Source of the DNA: Neobacillus sp. PS3-40
Lineage (GTDB): Bacteria; Bacillota; Bacilli; Bacillales; Cytobacillaceae
Length of the DNA: 64,000 nt
Direction: 5' to 3'
Assembly: GCF_030915485.1 (NCBI RefSeq)
Contig: NZ_CP133266.1
Location: 2,732,001 to 2,796,000 of the forward strand
Position 1 is the first letter of the stretch, and each line of letters starts with the position of its first letter. The notes below the pieces were generated by a model. The model searched no databases. It saw only the letters and a list, made by a program, of their open reading frames with translations, and was not told where the DNA came from. Positions 35,705 to 42,897 of the stretch are shown one piece after another. The position numbers were made by a program, and so were the translations under genes.

Positions 35705-37039
35705 TTACTCGGATATCGGTTTTGTATTTTGTTGCCAGATTAAATTTAGTACCCGTTTGATTTTCCTTTTCTCATACGAGCATGGGCGTTTACCAGTTCT
35801 GATCCGATAGAGCGGACAATGGTTTCCTTGACAGGCTGGTCGGAAAAAGCATGATTGGCAAACTGCATCTTTTTCTTCTCCAGATGTAACCCAAAGAGCC
35901 AATTTGTCATAATCGATTTCCATCGAACCATCTGGTAATAGAAACCCCACTTTATTAAATTCCTCATCAAGAGAGCAGGTACACTTATACAACTGTCCGT
36001 CGGCGCCAATTGCAAATGAATGCGGTTTAGCAGCATAACAAACAGAGCCTGTCGGCATTAAGGCCGACTCAATACTTGAACTCATATTAAGCCCGTTGTT
36101 CAAGCCAAATTCAGTGAATTCCCAAATTTTCGTTTCGGCTGTTCGGCTATCGCAGATTGGTAAATCTCCATCATTTGCACCGCCCCACCGACCAACAGGG
36201 CGAGTGAAGATTTGGAAGCGTGGATCATCACCAAACAAGCTGCCAAGATAGGTTAGAAATTGTGGGATTTCATCTAAGTTTGCTTCATCAAAATTGATGC
36301 GAATAAAAATTTCATAGTCCTCATCAATTTGCTTAATGGCTTTCAAGTTATTAATAATTTGGTCAAATGTTTTTCCGCCACCTGCTAATAGCCTACGAGA
36401 ATCATGTATTTCAGCAGCCCCATCTAGGGTGATCATATAGCGACGCACATTCCAATTCAATAAGGAACGAAAGGTATCTGCTGTTAAATGATATCCATTT
36501 GTAGACATCTCAGCGGTGTAATTTAGGTTGTGTTTCTCTACTGTCCTAAGTATGGACTCACTTAACTCCTGAATGACATCCAAGGCAAGCAACGGCTCTC
36601 CGCCAAACCAGCTGATGTTCAAATGCTGTAATGAACTACCTTTTTGTTCAATATATCGTTTGAAGCCTTCGCGAATTTCTGGTTTCATTTTTCCTTGTGG
36701 AAAGGTTTGGTAGCAATATGTACAGCGAAAATTGCATGCTTCTGTTGGAAACATGATCAAGTGCATTGTATCAGTTCGATGAAGGGATTGATGAAGAAAA
36801 CTTGCCCTCATATCCTCATCAACACTTTCAGGAACAAGAAATCCAGACTCAGCTAACGGTTTTAAGCTTTCAGGTAAGTCTTGAATCCCTTCCACTTTTA
36901 GTGCAGCCATTACTTCAGGCTTTTCCTCAACTGAAATAGACGCAATGGCCCCAGTGTAACTATTATAAAGAATAAGCTCTCCGTTATCGACTTGTGAAAT
37001 CGCATTGAAACGAGAAGGGAGCCACCGTTTTGAAGACAT
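35705..37039 (-). CDS. Radical SAM/SPASM peptide-maturase-like protein
   Basis: 444 residues. An N-terminal segment of about 75 residues (SRFNAISQVDNGELILYNSY) resembles the PqqD/RRE-like or leader-binding region of peptide maturases. The radical SAM core has C102-x3-C106-x2-C109 in TEACNFRCTYCYQ and GGEP as WFGGEPLLALD. The C-terminal SPASM domain has Cys in VCYAAKP, G-x4-C in GQLYKCTC, then CQSCFFRPACQGNHC and a final Cys, enough for two auxiliary 4Fe-4S clusters. The frame opens at 37051, but AAGGG is better spaced for ATG 37039. It should modify the 28-residue peptide encoded downstream. An anSME or other SPASM role is less likely given that neighbour. Confidence 0.88.
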   Translation of the reverse strand: MSSKRWLPSRFNAISQVDNGELILYNSYTGAIASISVEEKPEVMAALKVEGIQDLPESLKPLAESGFLVPESVDEDMRASFLHQSLHRTDTMHLIMFPTEACNFRCTYCYQTFPQGKMKPEIREGFKRYIEQKGSSLQHLNISWFGGEPLLALDVIQELSESILRTVEKHNLNYTAEMSTNGYHLTADTFRSLLNWNVRRYMITLDGAAEIHDSRRLLAGGGKTFDQIINNLKAIKQIDEDYEIFIRINFDEANLDEIPQFLTYLGSLFGDDPRFQIFTRPVGRWGGANDGDLPICDSRTAETKIWEFTEFGLNNGLNMSSSIESALMPTGSVCYAAKPHSFAIGADGQLYKCTCSLDEEFNKVGFLLPDGSMEIDYDKLALWVTSGEEKDAVCQSCFFRPACQGNHCPLYRIRTGKRPCSYEKRKIKRVLNLIWQQNTKPISE

Positions 37040-37174
37040 ATATCCATACACCCTTTTTTATTTAGAATCAAAAGTAATTTTAGAGGTAAATATTTCTTTT
37101 TGCAGTGTCATTTATTACAGATGAACGTTTGTTTGTGTGTTGGGTTGATAATTTTTTTGAAGAAAGGAAGAACT

Positions 37175-37297
37175 ATGGAAAATGCAATTTGTAGATATCT
37201 CCAACAACGGCAGATTGTGGAGCTGTTTTGTTGTCCAATTCATTATTTCAATCTAATAAAAATATTCGTGAATTTTATTAATCAAACGTTCGATTGA
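37175..37297 (+). CDS. Doubtful 40-residue open frame
   Basis: GAAAGGAAGAACT precedes ATG 37175. The start MENAICRYLQQRQIVELF recalls the N-terminus of small WYL-type proteins, then the similarity ends. The frame stops inside copy 4 of the AATCAAACGTTTGATT element. It may be a broken gene fragment; I cannot support a function. Confidence 0.2.
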   Translation: MENAICRYLQQRQIVELFCCPIHYFNLIKIFVNFINQTFD

Positions 37298-37345
37298 ATT
37301 TAGGGGAGATCAATCATATTAAGGTTAAATTGGGATAAACAATTT
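37280..37345 (+). repeat. AATCAAACGTTTGATT element, copy 4
   Basis: AATCAAACGTTCGATTGAA, then ATCAATCATATTAAGG, AAATTGGGATAAACAATT. Confidence 0.65.
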
Positions 37346-37484
37346 TTCACCCTGAAATAGTCAGTTTGTTTCTTAGTATAATTTATTGGGTAAAAATAAT
37401 AATGAAAAAAGTATCTTGGATCGTCTATAGGATACATTCTAGATTATGTCTGTTGCCTGTTAACAGCTTTTCTAATGAAAACGC

Positions 37485-37513
37485 TTGATAAATTAAATGG
37501 AATCATTTATCAT
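37485..37513 (+). promoter_or_regulatory. Sigma-A promoter of the MFS exporter leader
   Basis: TTGATA (37485-37490), exactly 17 bp, TATCAT (37508-37513). The predicted start is near 37520, just before the first arm of the structured leader. Confidence 0.7.
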
Positions 37514-37519
37514 TCTAAT

Positions 37520-37744
37520 TACAAAAAACGGAAGGGTGACCTTAAAACAATGATCATTTAATCCTATTTTCAAAAGGAAAATTCGTAAAAAATTATACGA
37601 TTCTTTTTTCTGGATAGGATTAGTCTGTACTTTTTTATTACAACCAATAAGATCATTGTGTCCCTTCCGTTAAGGATATTATGCTTTTTCTGATGTTGTA
37701 TGGTACTGCCTCCTGCCCAGAAAAATCGTGCAGGAGGTTTTATT
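37520..37744 (+). ncRNA. Structured 5' leader of the MFS exporter: candidate riboswitch or attenuator
   Basis: Nested long-range pairings are perfect by eye. P1 is AACGGAAGGG (37527-37536) with CCCTTCCGTT (37662-37671). P2 is ACAATGATC (37547-37555) with GATCATTGT (37651-37659). P3 is TAATCCTAT (37559-37567) with ATAGGATTA (37614-37622), with an inner hairpin around TTCGTA/TACGA. A terminator-like hairpin follows, CCTCCTGC (37709-37716) with GCAGGAGG (37730-37737) then TTTTATTTT. Its 3' arm is the Shine-Dalgarno of the exporter. This is the architecture of a ligand- or drug-responsive leader. I recognise no described riboswitch class. Confidence 0.6.
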
Positions 37745-39013
37745 TTGGAAAAAAATAGTTCGGTAGTATTGAGTGGGAAGGAAGGACCTTCATCCACCCT
37801 ATTTCGTAACCGCGTTTTTCAAGCAATTATTGTTTCAGGTTTATTTTTACAAATTGGGATTTGGATCCGTAACTTTGCTGTTTTACTATTTGTTATGGAT
37901 GAGACGAATGGTAGTGCATTTGCGGTATCGATGATATCTGTTGCAGAGTTCGCTCCTATCTTCATTTTTTCTTTTATTGGTGGCACATTTGCTGACCGCT
38001 GGCTACCGAAGAAAACAATGGTTTGGTGTGATATCCTAAGTGCTATTTCTGTATTTGTTGTGTTAGTGGCGCTTGTATTTGGAACTTGGAAGGTAGTCTT
38101 TTTTGTCACCTTCATATCAGCGATACTCTCGCAATTTTCCCAGCCATCTGGTATGAAATTGTTTAAAATGCATTTGTCAGCAGAGCAAGTTCAGGCTGCA
38201 ATGTCAGTTTATCAAACAGTCTTCGCGATATTTGTGGTTTTAGGCCCTATGATTGGTACATTTGTGTTCCAATCCTTTGGTATTAACATTTCGATTGCGC
38301 TGACAGGTGTTGCCTTTTTACTTTCAGCTGGTTCACTAGCATTCCTACCTAGAGATTACAAAATGGAAGAAGGGACCGAAACTTCTTTATTGCAAGAAAT
38401 GAAAAGTGGTATTAAATATGTTTTAGGGAAGAAAGAATTAAGTTTATTAGGCCTTTGTTTCATGGCTGCAGGACTTGGAGTTGGTTTCATTCAACCACTT
38501 TCCATTTTCCTTGTAACAGAACAATTAGGCTTGCCAAAGGAAAATTTGCAATGGCTGTTAATAGTTAATGGAATTGGAATGATTTTAGGTGGAGCAGGTG
38601 CAATGATCTTTGCTAAAGCAACACCTCCCCAGAGGCTACTGGTATTCGGTATGCTTGTGAATGCTATTGGAATGGCTGTAATGGGGCTATCAACAAATCT
38701 TTGGATTACGCTACTTGCTGAATTTTTTAGCGGATTAACAATGCCCTGTATTCAAATTGGTATTAATACATTGATTTTGCAAAAAACAGAAGAGGCTTTC
38801 ATTGGTCGGGTAAATGGGATTTTAAGCCCACTTTTTGCGGGATCAATGGTGATAACAATGAGTTTAGCAGGTATTTTAAAGGAACAATTTTCATTAGTAG
38901 CTATATTTGAAGCAGCTTCAGTTATGTTTATCGTTGGTCTGATCTGTATTTTACCAATATATAATCAGAAAATTAAAGAGAAGACGGAAATGGCGGGTTC
39001 TAAGATAAACTAA
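37745..39013 (+). CDS. MFS efflux transporter
   Basis: A 422-residue major facilitator of the MefA/DHA3-like exporter type with about 12 helices. The loop 2-3 motif GGTFADRWLPKKTMVW and the TM5-region GPMIGTFVFQSFG are visible. An in-frame ATG at 37700 lies inside the leader and lacks a ribosome site; TTG 37745 has GCAGGAGG seven bases upstream and is chosen. It is likely a drug or toxic-product exporter. The divergent neighbour is the radical SAM/peptide operon, so exporting its product is possible but unproven. A strong terminator follows. Confidence 0.88.
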   Translation: MEKNSSVVLSGKEGPSSTLFRNRVFQAIIVSGLFLQIGIWIRNFAVLLFVMDETNGSAFAVSMISVAEFAPIFIFSFIGGTFADRWLPKKTMVWCDILSAISVFVVLVALVFGTWKVVFFVTFISAILSQFSQPSGMKLFKMHLSAEQVQAAMSVYQTVFAIFVVLGPMIGTFVFQSFGINISIALTGVAFLLSAGSLAFLPRDYKMEEGTETSLLQEMKSGIKYVLGKKELSLLGLCFMAAGLGVGFIQPLSIFLVTEQLGLPKENLQWLLIVNGIGMILGGAGAMIFAKATPPQRLLVFGMLVNAIGMAVMGLSTNLWITLLAEFFSGLTMPCIQIGINTLILQKTEEAFIGRVNGILSPLFAGSMVITMSLAGILKEQFSLVAIFEAASVMFIVGLICILPIYNQKIKEKTEMAGSKIN

Positions 39014-39090
39014 AGGCAGTTTTAATATCTAGTTTGTCTATAGGAATATGGAACAGATGGCTTGGGTAAGGAAAAGTGCATAGAAATAAG

Positions 39091-39133
39091 AAGGCGTGTA
39101 AAAATTGACATCAGTTTTTACACGCCTTTTTGA
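39091..39133 (+). terminator. Terminator after the MFS gene
   Basis: AAGGCGTGTAAAAA and TTTTTACACGCCTT form a perfect 14-bp stem with a 10-nt loop, followed by TTTTGA. Confidence 0.88.
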
Positions 39134-39632
39134 TGGGAGTTTTGAATAATGGAATTTGAATATCCAATGCTCTTGAAAAATAAACTCTCTCTGCTATCAA
39201 CCTGGTGAATTAATATGTAAATATAGCAATAAAAATCCTCTTTTTATTGAACGAACGTTTGATTAAATTTCATTTTGATCAGGCAACTCGTGTTCAGTTG
39301 GCTTAGACAATTTTCATGAATGGAATCCATATATTTTTTTAGAATAGAAATGAAATAGATTCAAATGAAGGAATGGTCAAAAGGTTAAATGAATATTTTC
39401 CTGCTATTATTAAAGTTAGGTAATTAACGTGGTCAATAAGAAACACAAAGTGAGGATGATAGTGACTAGTACTTTTCTAAAAAATAGTATAGTCGTCCCA
39501 CGAAAAGTGGTGGGAAAATTCGGTATATTTAATCATGTTAATTTATGAACATACGAATATAATAGAAGTACACCAAGATTTTTTAACCTAAGGTCCGTTA
39601 AAAATTTTCGGCTTTAGGAGTGTGAAGATAAT
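39134..39632. other. Intergenic stretch with one repeat and a weak small frame
   Basis: It contains copy 5 of the dispersed palindrome element (39247-39314) and a small hairpin near 39496. A 28-residue frame with GTGAGG ahead runs from GTG 39462 to 39548 and is Val/Lys-rich; I cannot tell if it is real. Nothing else is supported. Confidence 0.3.
39247..39314 (+). repeat. AATCAAACGTTTGATT element, copy 5 (degenerate)
   Basis: TTGAACGAACGTTTGATTAAA, then TTGATCAGG, AGTTGGCTTAGACAATTT. The right half of the palindrome and the tail are conserved. Confidence 0.5.
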
Positions 39633-39947
39633 ATGATGAGAAATATTGCCTTCGCTTTATTGATTGGTGGTTTGGTAGGGATTGTTGGACATGTGAGAAA
39701 AAAGGGAAAGATCGTCAAACCAAGAAAAACGAAAAAGTTTATTTATTTGGGATTTTTGGAAGAAGTCTTGATGGGTGCCTTATCTGCAGTCCTATTAGTA
39801 ATTTCATCTGATGTCGATTCTCTATACAAAGTTGTCTACATTTCAATATTGGCAGGTATTGGCGGAGATGCTGTCTTGGAGGAATTGAATGTTTTCCGTA
39901 CAGATCAAAAAACAGCAATTCCAGAAGACCGGAAAAAAGACGCATAA
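39633..39947 (+). CDS. DUF4257 membrane protein
   Basis: 104 residues with two to three membrane helices: an N-terminal glycine-rich helix (IAFALLIGGLVGIVGHV), a basic linker KKGKIVKPRKTKKF, and two more helices ending GIGGDAVLEEL. This matches the small DUF4257 family of Bacillaceae, whose function is unknown. TTAGGAGTGTGAAG precedes the ATG pair. A terminator follows (CTCCC/GGGAG then TTTTTTTT, 39960-39989). Confidence 0.8.
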   Translation: MMRNIAFALLIGGLVGIVGHVRKKGKIVKPRKTKKFIYLGFLEEVLMGALSAVLLVISSDVDSLYKVVYISILAGIGGDAVLEELNVFRTDQKTAIPEDRKKDA

Positions 39948-39959
39948 ATAGAAATCCCC

Positions 39960-39990
39960 CTCCCAAAAACTAAAGGGAGTTTTTTTTGTT
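39960..39990 (+). terminator. Terminator after the DUF4257 gene
   Basis: CTCCC and GGGAG enclose AAAAACTAAA and are followed by eight T residues. Confidence 0.7.
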
Positions 39991-40046
39991 TAAATGGAAA
40001 ATAAAGTACGAGTATGTTCATTGGGTTAATTACATTTTTATATCGA

Positions 40047-40350
40047 GACCCAAAATCGGTTGGGCAACAATAAAAAGGGTCTTCATCAATGCGATGAAGG
40101 CCCAAACTCGGTTGGGCAACAAGAAAAAGGGCCTTCATCAAGGCTATGAAGGCCCAAAATCGGTTGGGCAACAAGAAAAAGGGCTTTCATGAAGGCAATG
40201 AAGGCCCAAAATCGGTTGTGCAACAAGAAAAAGGGTCTTCATGAAGGCAATGAAGGCCCAAAATCGGTTGGTCAGCAAGAAAAAGGGCCTTCATGAAGGC
40301 AATGAAGGCCCAAAATCGGTTGAGCAGCGAGAAAAAAGGCCTTCATCAAT
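40047..40350 (-). repeat. Tandem array of a 52-bp hairpin repeat (about 6 units)
   Basis: GGCCCAAA starts recur at 40099, 40151, 40203, 40255 and 40307, exactly 52 bp apart, with a partial unit before. Read on the minus strand, each unit is GGGCCTTCAT, a short loop, ATGAAGGCCC, TTTTTC, TTGTTGCCCAACCGATTTT. That is a terminator-like hairpin plus spacer. Units differ by a few bases. A second array of the same unit lies at 58411-58572. Confidence 0.9.
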
Positions 40351-40459
40351 GCAATAGTGTAAGTAGAACGTATATTATTTTTCTGCATGTTACATTTGTG
40401 ATAATCATACGTCTTATCAATTAGAAAGATGTAGCAAAACAAACATGGGAGAGGTTCCA

Positions 40460-40957
40460 TTGAAACTTCAATTTCTAGAGATCTATGATCACTATTTTAA
40501 TGATGTGTACCGGTATGTGTTAGTGAAGACAGGAAACAAATGGGATGCAGAGGATATTGTCAGTGATACATTTCGAAAAGCATATGAGAAGTTATCTTCT
40601 TTGAAAGATGATTCGAACCCGAAGTCATGGCTAATGTCCATTGCCAGAAATAATGTAATTGATTTTTATCGAAAAAAGAAAGGAGTTTTAGTTGGAGATG
40701 ATCTGGAATCCTACTTATCTCCGATTCCTTTCGATGATCCACTTGACCAGTCGGATGAACTAGTTTGCTTGAAAAAAAGCCTTGTACATTTGTCGAAGGA
40801 AGACTTAGAAATTGTCAATTTACGCTATTTTGCAGGATTAAAGTTTAAAGAAATGGCTGATGTCTTAAAAAAAGAAGATGGTTCTCTTCGTGTAAAATCT
40901 AGCCGAATTACAAAAAAAATCGGTATTCTCATAACAAAATGTTTGGGGGAATTATGA
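40460..40957 (+). CDS. ECF-type RNA polymerase sigma factor
   Basis: 165 residues. Region 2 is YNDVYRYV-like (FNDVYRYVLVKTGNKWDAED) with the AWLxxIARN-type stretch SWLMSIARNNVIDFYRKKK; region 4 holds EIVNLRYFAGLKFKEMADVL. The frame opens at ATG 40445, but GGGAGAGG is well spaced for TTG 40460. The stop overlaps the next gene (TGATG), which encodes a membrane protein with an N-terminal anti-sigma-like segment. Together they form a sigma/anti-sigma pair of unknown trigger. Confidence 0.85.
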   Translation: MKLQFLEIYDHYFNDVYRYVLVKTGNKWDAEDIVSDTFRKAYEKLSSLKDDSNPKSWLMSIARNNVIDFYRKKKGVLVGDDLESYLSPIPFDDPLDQSDELVCLKKSLVHLSKEDLEIVNLRYFAGLKFKEMADVLKKEDGSLRVKSSRITKKIGILITKCLGEL

Positions 40958-42759
40958 TGGAGGAAGAAAAAGTGGTCGATGTTCTCTATCAGGTGCGTGA
41001 CCAAATTAAGGTTGATGAAACGCTAAAGGTAAATCTTCGCAAGTCTTTTAGAAAAAAACGCAAACCTTTATGGAAAAGAGTATGGATGTACAGTGCGGTA
41101 GCGGCGATTATCCTTTTTTCCTTTTTACTCGTTGATTTTAAACCAAAACCAGTTGATGCAAATGTCTTTAAGATAACGAACTCTCTTTCTCTTCTTAATA
41201 TAGGAAGTGGAGAGATAACAGCCATGACCCATCATAATGGAAATCTGTATATATCTCTTCCTAAAAAGGGTATTTTTATTTATACACAAAAGGGTCTTGA
41301 AAAAATAAGCAAAGAAATGGCTGACGATATGTCTATTGATGCAAATGGGAAAAACCTGCTAATTTCAGAAGAAGGATCTGTGGCTTTGCTTAATTTGAAG
41401 AAAAACCAGAAAAAAATCCTGCTTGGAAGTTCATCTTCAATTCGCTACTCCCATCCAATTTGGAAAGATGATCAAACGATATATGCTGTCCAGAATAAGG
41501 AAGGTAAAGAGCAGATAATTGAATTTGATCTGCAAACCCAAAAAGAAAAGGTGGTAACTAAGGGTTCAATGCCTGCTTATATAGTAAAAGGCAAGTTACT
41601 TGTGTTTGAACGAGACGGGAAAATCATGAGCCTTAATGAAAGGAACGGTGCAGCAAAGGAAATAGATAGAGGCATAAATCCTGCAATATCACCAGATGGC
41701 AAATTTATATCTTATGTGAAAGCAAGCAATGGTATCGAAGATGTTTGGGTGACTGATATTGATTTAATAGCGAAAAAGAAGATTACAACCAACCCTGTTG
41801 CCAAAGAAAAAAGCTTATACCAATACTCTTCGCCTGAATGGAGCTCAAGTGAACGCGGATTATTTGTTGTGAAGCAACGTTTGGCTGATAAAAATAGCCC
41901 CATGCAAATCATGAAAATTAACTTAGGCGAAAAAGAACTAGATGCGAAACAAACTGTGAACCGCTTTTTACAAGCAGTAATTGTGCGAGATGATGACTAT
42001 GCAAAAACAATGATGAAAAATCCACCAGAATTTTTGACCATATCAAATCCGCATCAATCAGGCTATCAGATTCTAAGTTCTAACAAAGAAAAAGATGGAG
42101 TTGTTCATGTCAAAGCAGAAGTAAATTGGAGCTATACTGCAAATCCTTATTATAGAATTGCTACGTATGATTTTGAATTGATCCACGGCGGAAATGGGTA
42201 TGTAATTAGCAAAGTAACAGAATTAGACAGCAAAGAAGTAATGCCAGAAATCAATTCGGACCATGTTCAACTGATTGAGGGAGATAAGAAGGAGACGCTC
42301 TTTTCCTTAAGTGATATCCCTCAAAAAATGATGAAGGATTCAAATTATCGGCTAGCTACACTCGCGCTTGATCAAAAAGGAAATAAGATCCTTTTCACAG
42401 TGCAAGAACTGCAAGATGGATCAAATCAAGCGGCTGTCAATTTATTATCTTACGATCTAAATAGTAAGGCATTCACTTTCCTTGATAGGGTTGAATCCAT
42501 TGATGGTCATAAAAATATCGGCGTTTCAGCAATGTCCTTGTCTGGATCGGGAAAATATATTGCTCTTGATCTATTTTTAGATGAACCTCCTTTTTCACCA
42601 TATGTATATGTATATGATATTCAAGAAGTTGAGCAATTAAAGCAATTTAAACTGGCCCATTCCGTATTTTGGCAGGGAGAGCAGTTGTTTATGCAAAAGT
42701 TGGCAGATGACCAGTTTATGATTCTGCAAAGATTTGACCCTACGGTAAAAACAAAATGA
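40957..42759 (+). CDS. Membrane-anchored beta-propeller protein, probable anti-sigma
   Basis: About 600 residues. A short cytoplasmic N-terminus (VVDVLYQVRDQIKVDETLK) like the sigma-binding part of such proteins, a membrane helix (MYSAVAAIILFSFLLVDF), then a large extracytoplasmic domain with TolB/WD40-like blades (GKISYVKASNGIEDVWVTDID-type and SPEWSSSERGLFVVKQ) and a later segment from about 320 onward. GGGGGA is six bases before ATG 40957. It is coupled to the sigma gene, so it probably holds the sigma factor at the membrane until a signal outside releases it. Confidence 0.75.
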   Translation: MEEEKVVDVLYQVRDQIKVDETLKVNLRKSFRKKRKPLWKRVWMYSAVAAIILFSFLLVDFKPKPVDANVFKITNSLSLLNIGSGEITAMTHHNGNLYISLPKKGIFIYTQKGLEKISKEMADDMSIDANGKNLLISEEGSVALLNLKKNQKKILLGSSSSIRYSHPIWKDDQTIYAVQNKEGKEQIIEFDLQTQKEKVVTKGSMPAYIVKGKLLVFERDGKIMSLNERNGAAKEIDRGINPAISPDGKFISYVKASNGIEDVWVTDIDLIAKKKITTNPVAKEKSLYQYSSPEWSSSERGLFVVKQRLADKNSPMQIMKINLGEKELDAKQTVNRFLQAVIVRDDDYAKTMMKNPPEFLTISNPHQSGYQILSSNKEKDGVVHVKAEVNWSYTANPYYRIATYDFELIHGGNGYVISKVTELDSKEVMPEINSDHVQLIEGDKKETLFSLSDIPQKMMKDSNYRLATLALDQKGNKILFTVQELQDGSNQAAVNLLSYDLNSKAFTFLDRVESIDGHKNIGVSAMSLSGSGKYIALDLFLDEPPFSPYVYVYDIQEVEQLKQFKLAHSVFWQGEQLFMQKLADDQFMILQRFDPTVKTK

Positions 42760-42897
42760 TATATAGGGGCCTGTTCCTGATAACATATGGGATAGGCTCC
42801 TTGCTATTTACTCAAGTCCTATGGAATAATTATTTTTGAGATTTGAAAACTTTCCAAAGTCGATATTCCTAGATTTTTAAAAAGAAGGGACTTATTT

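Noticed and set aside
37052-37112. 17-residue minus-strand frame just upstream of the radical SAM gene as a second precursor peptide
   Set aside because: No ribosome binding site precedes it; the downstream 28-residue frame has a near-perfect one.
37100-37174. Longer plus-strand frame upstream of the doubtful 40-residue frame
   Set aside because: No ribosome site before 37100 and atypical composition; at most the part from 37175 might be real.
37700-37744. Start of the MFS exporter at ATG 37700
   Set aside because: It would put the leader hairpin inside the coding region and has no ribosome site; TTG 37745 has AGGAGG at ideal distance.
40047-40350. CRISPR-like array
   Set aside because: The whole 52-bp unit is repeated with no unique spacers, no cas genes are nearby, and a second array of the same unit exists.
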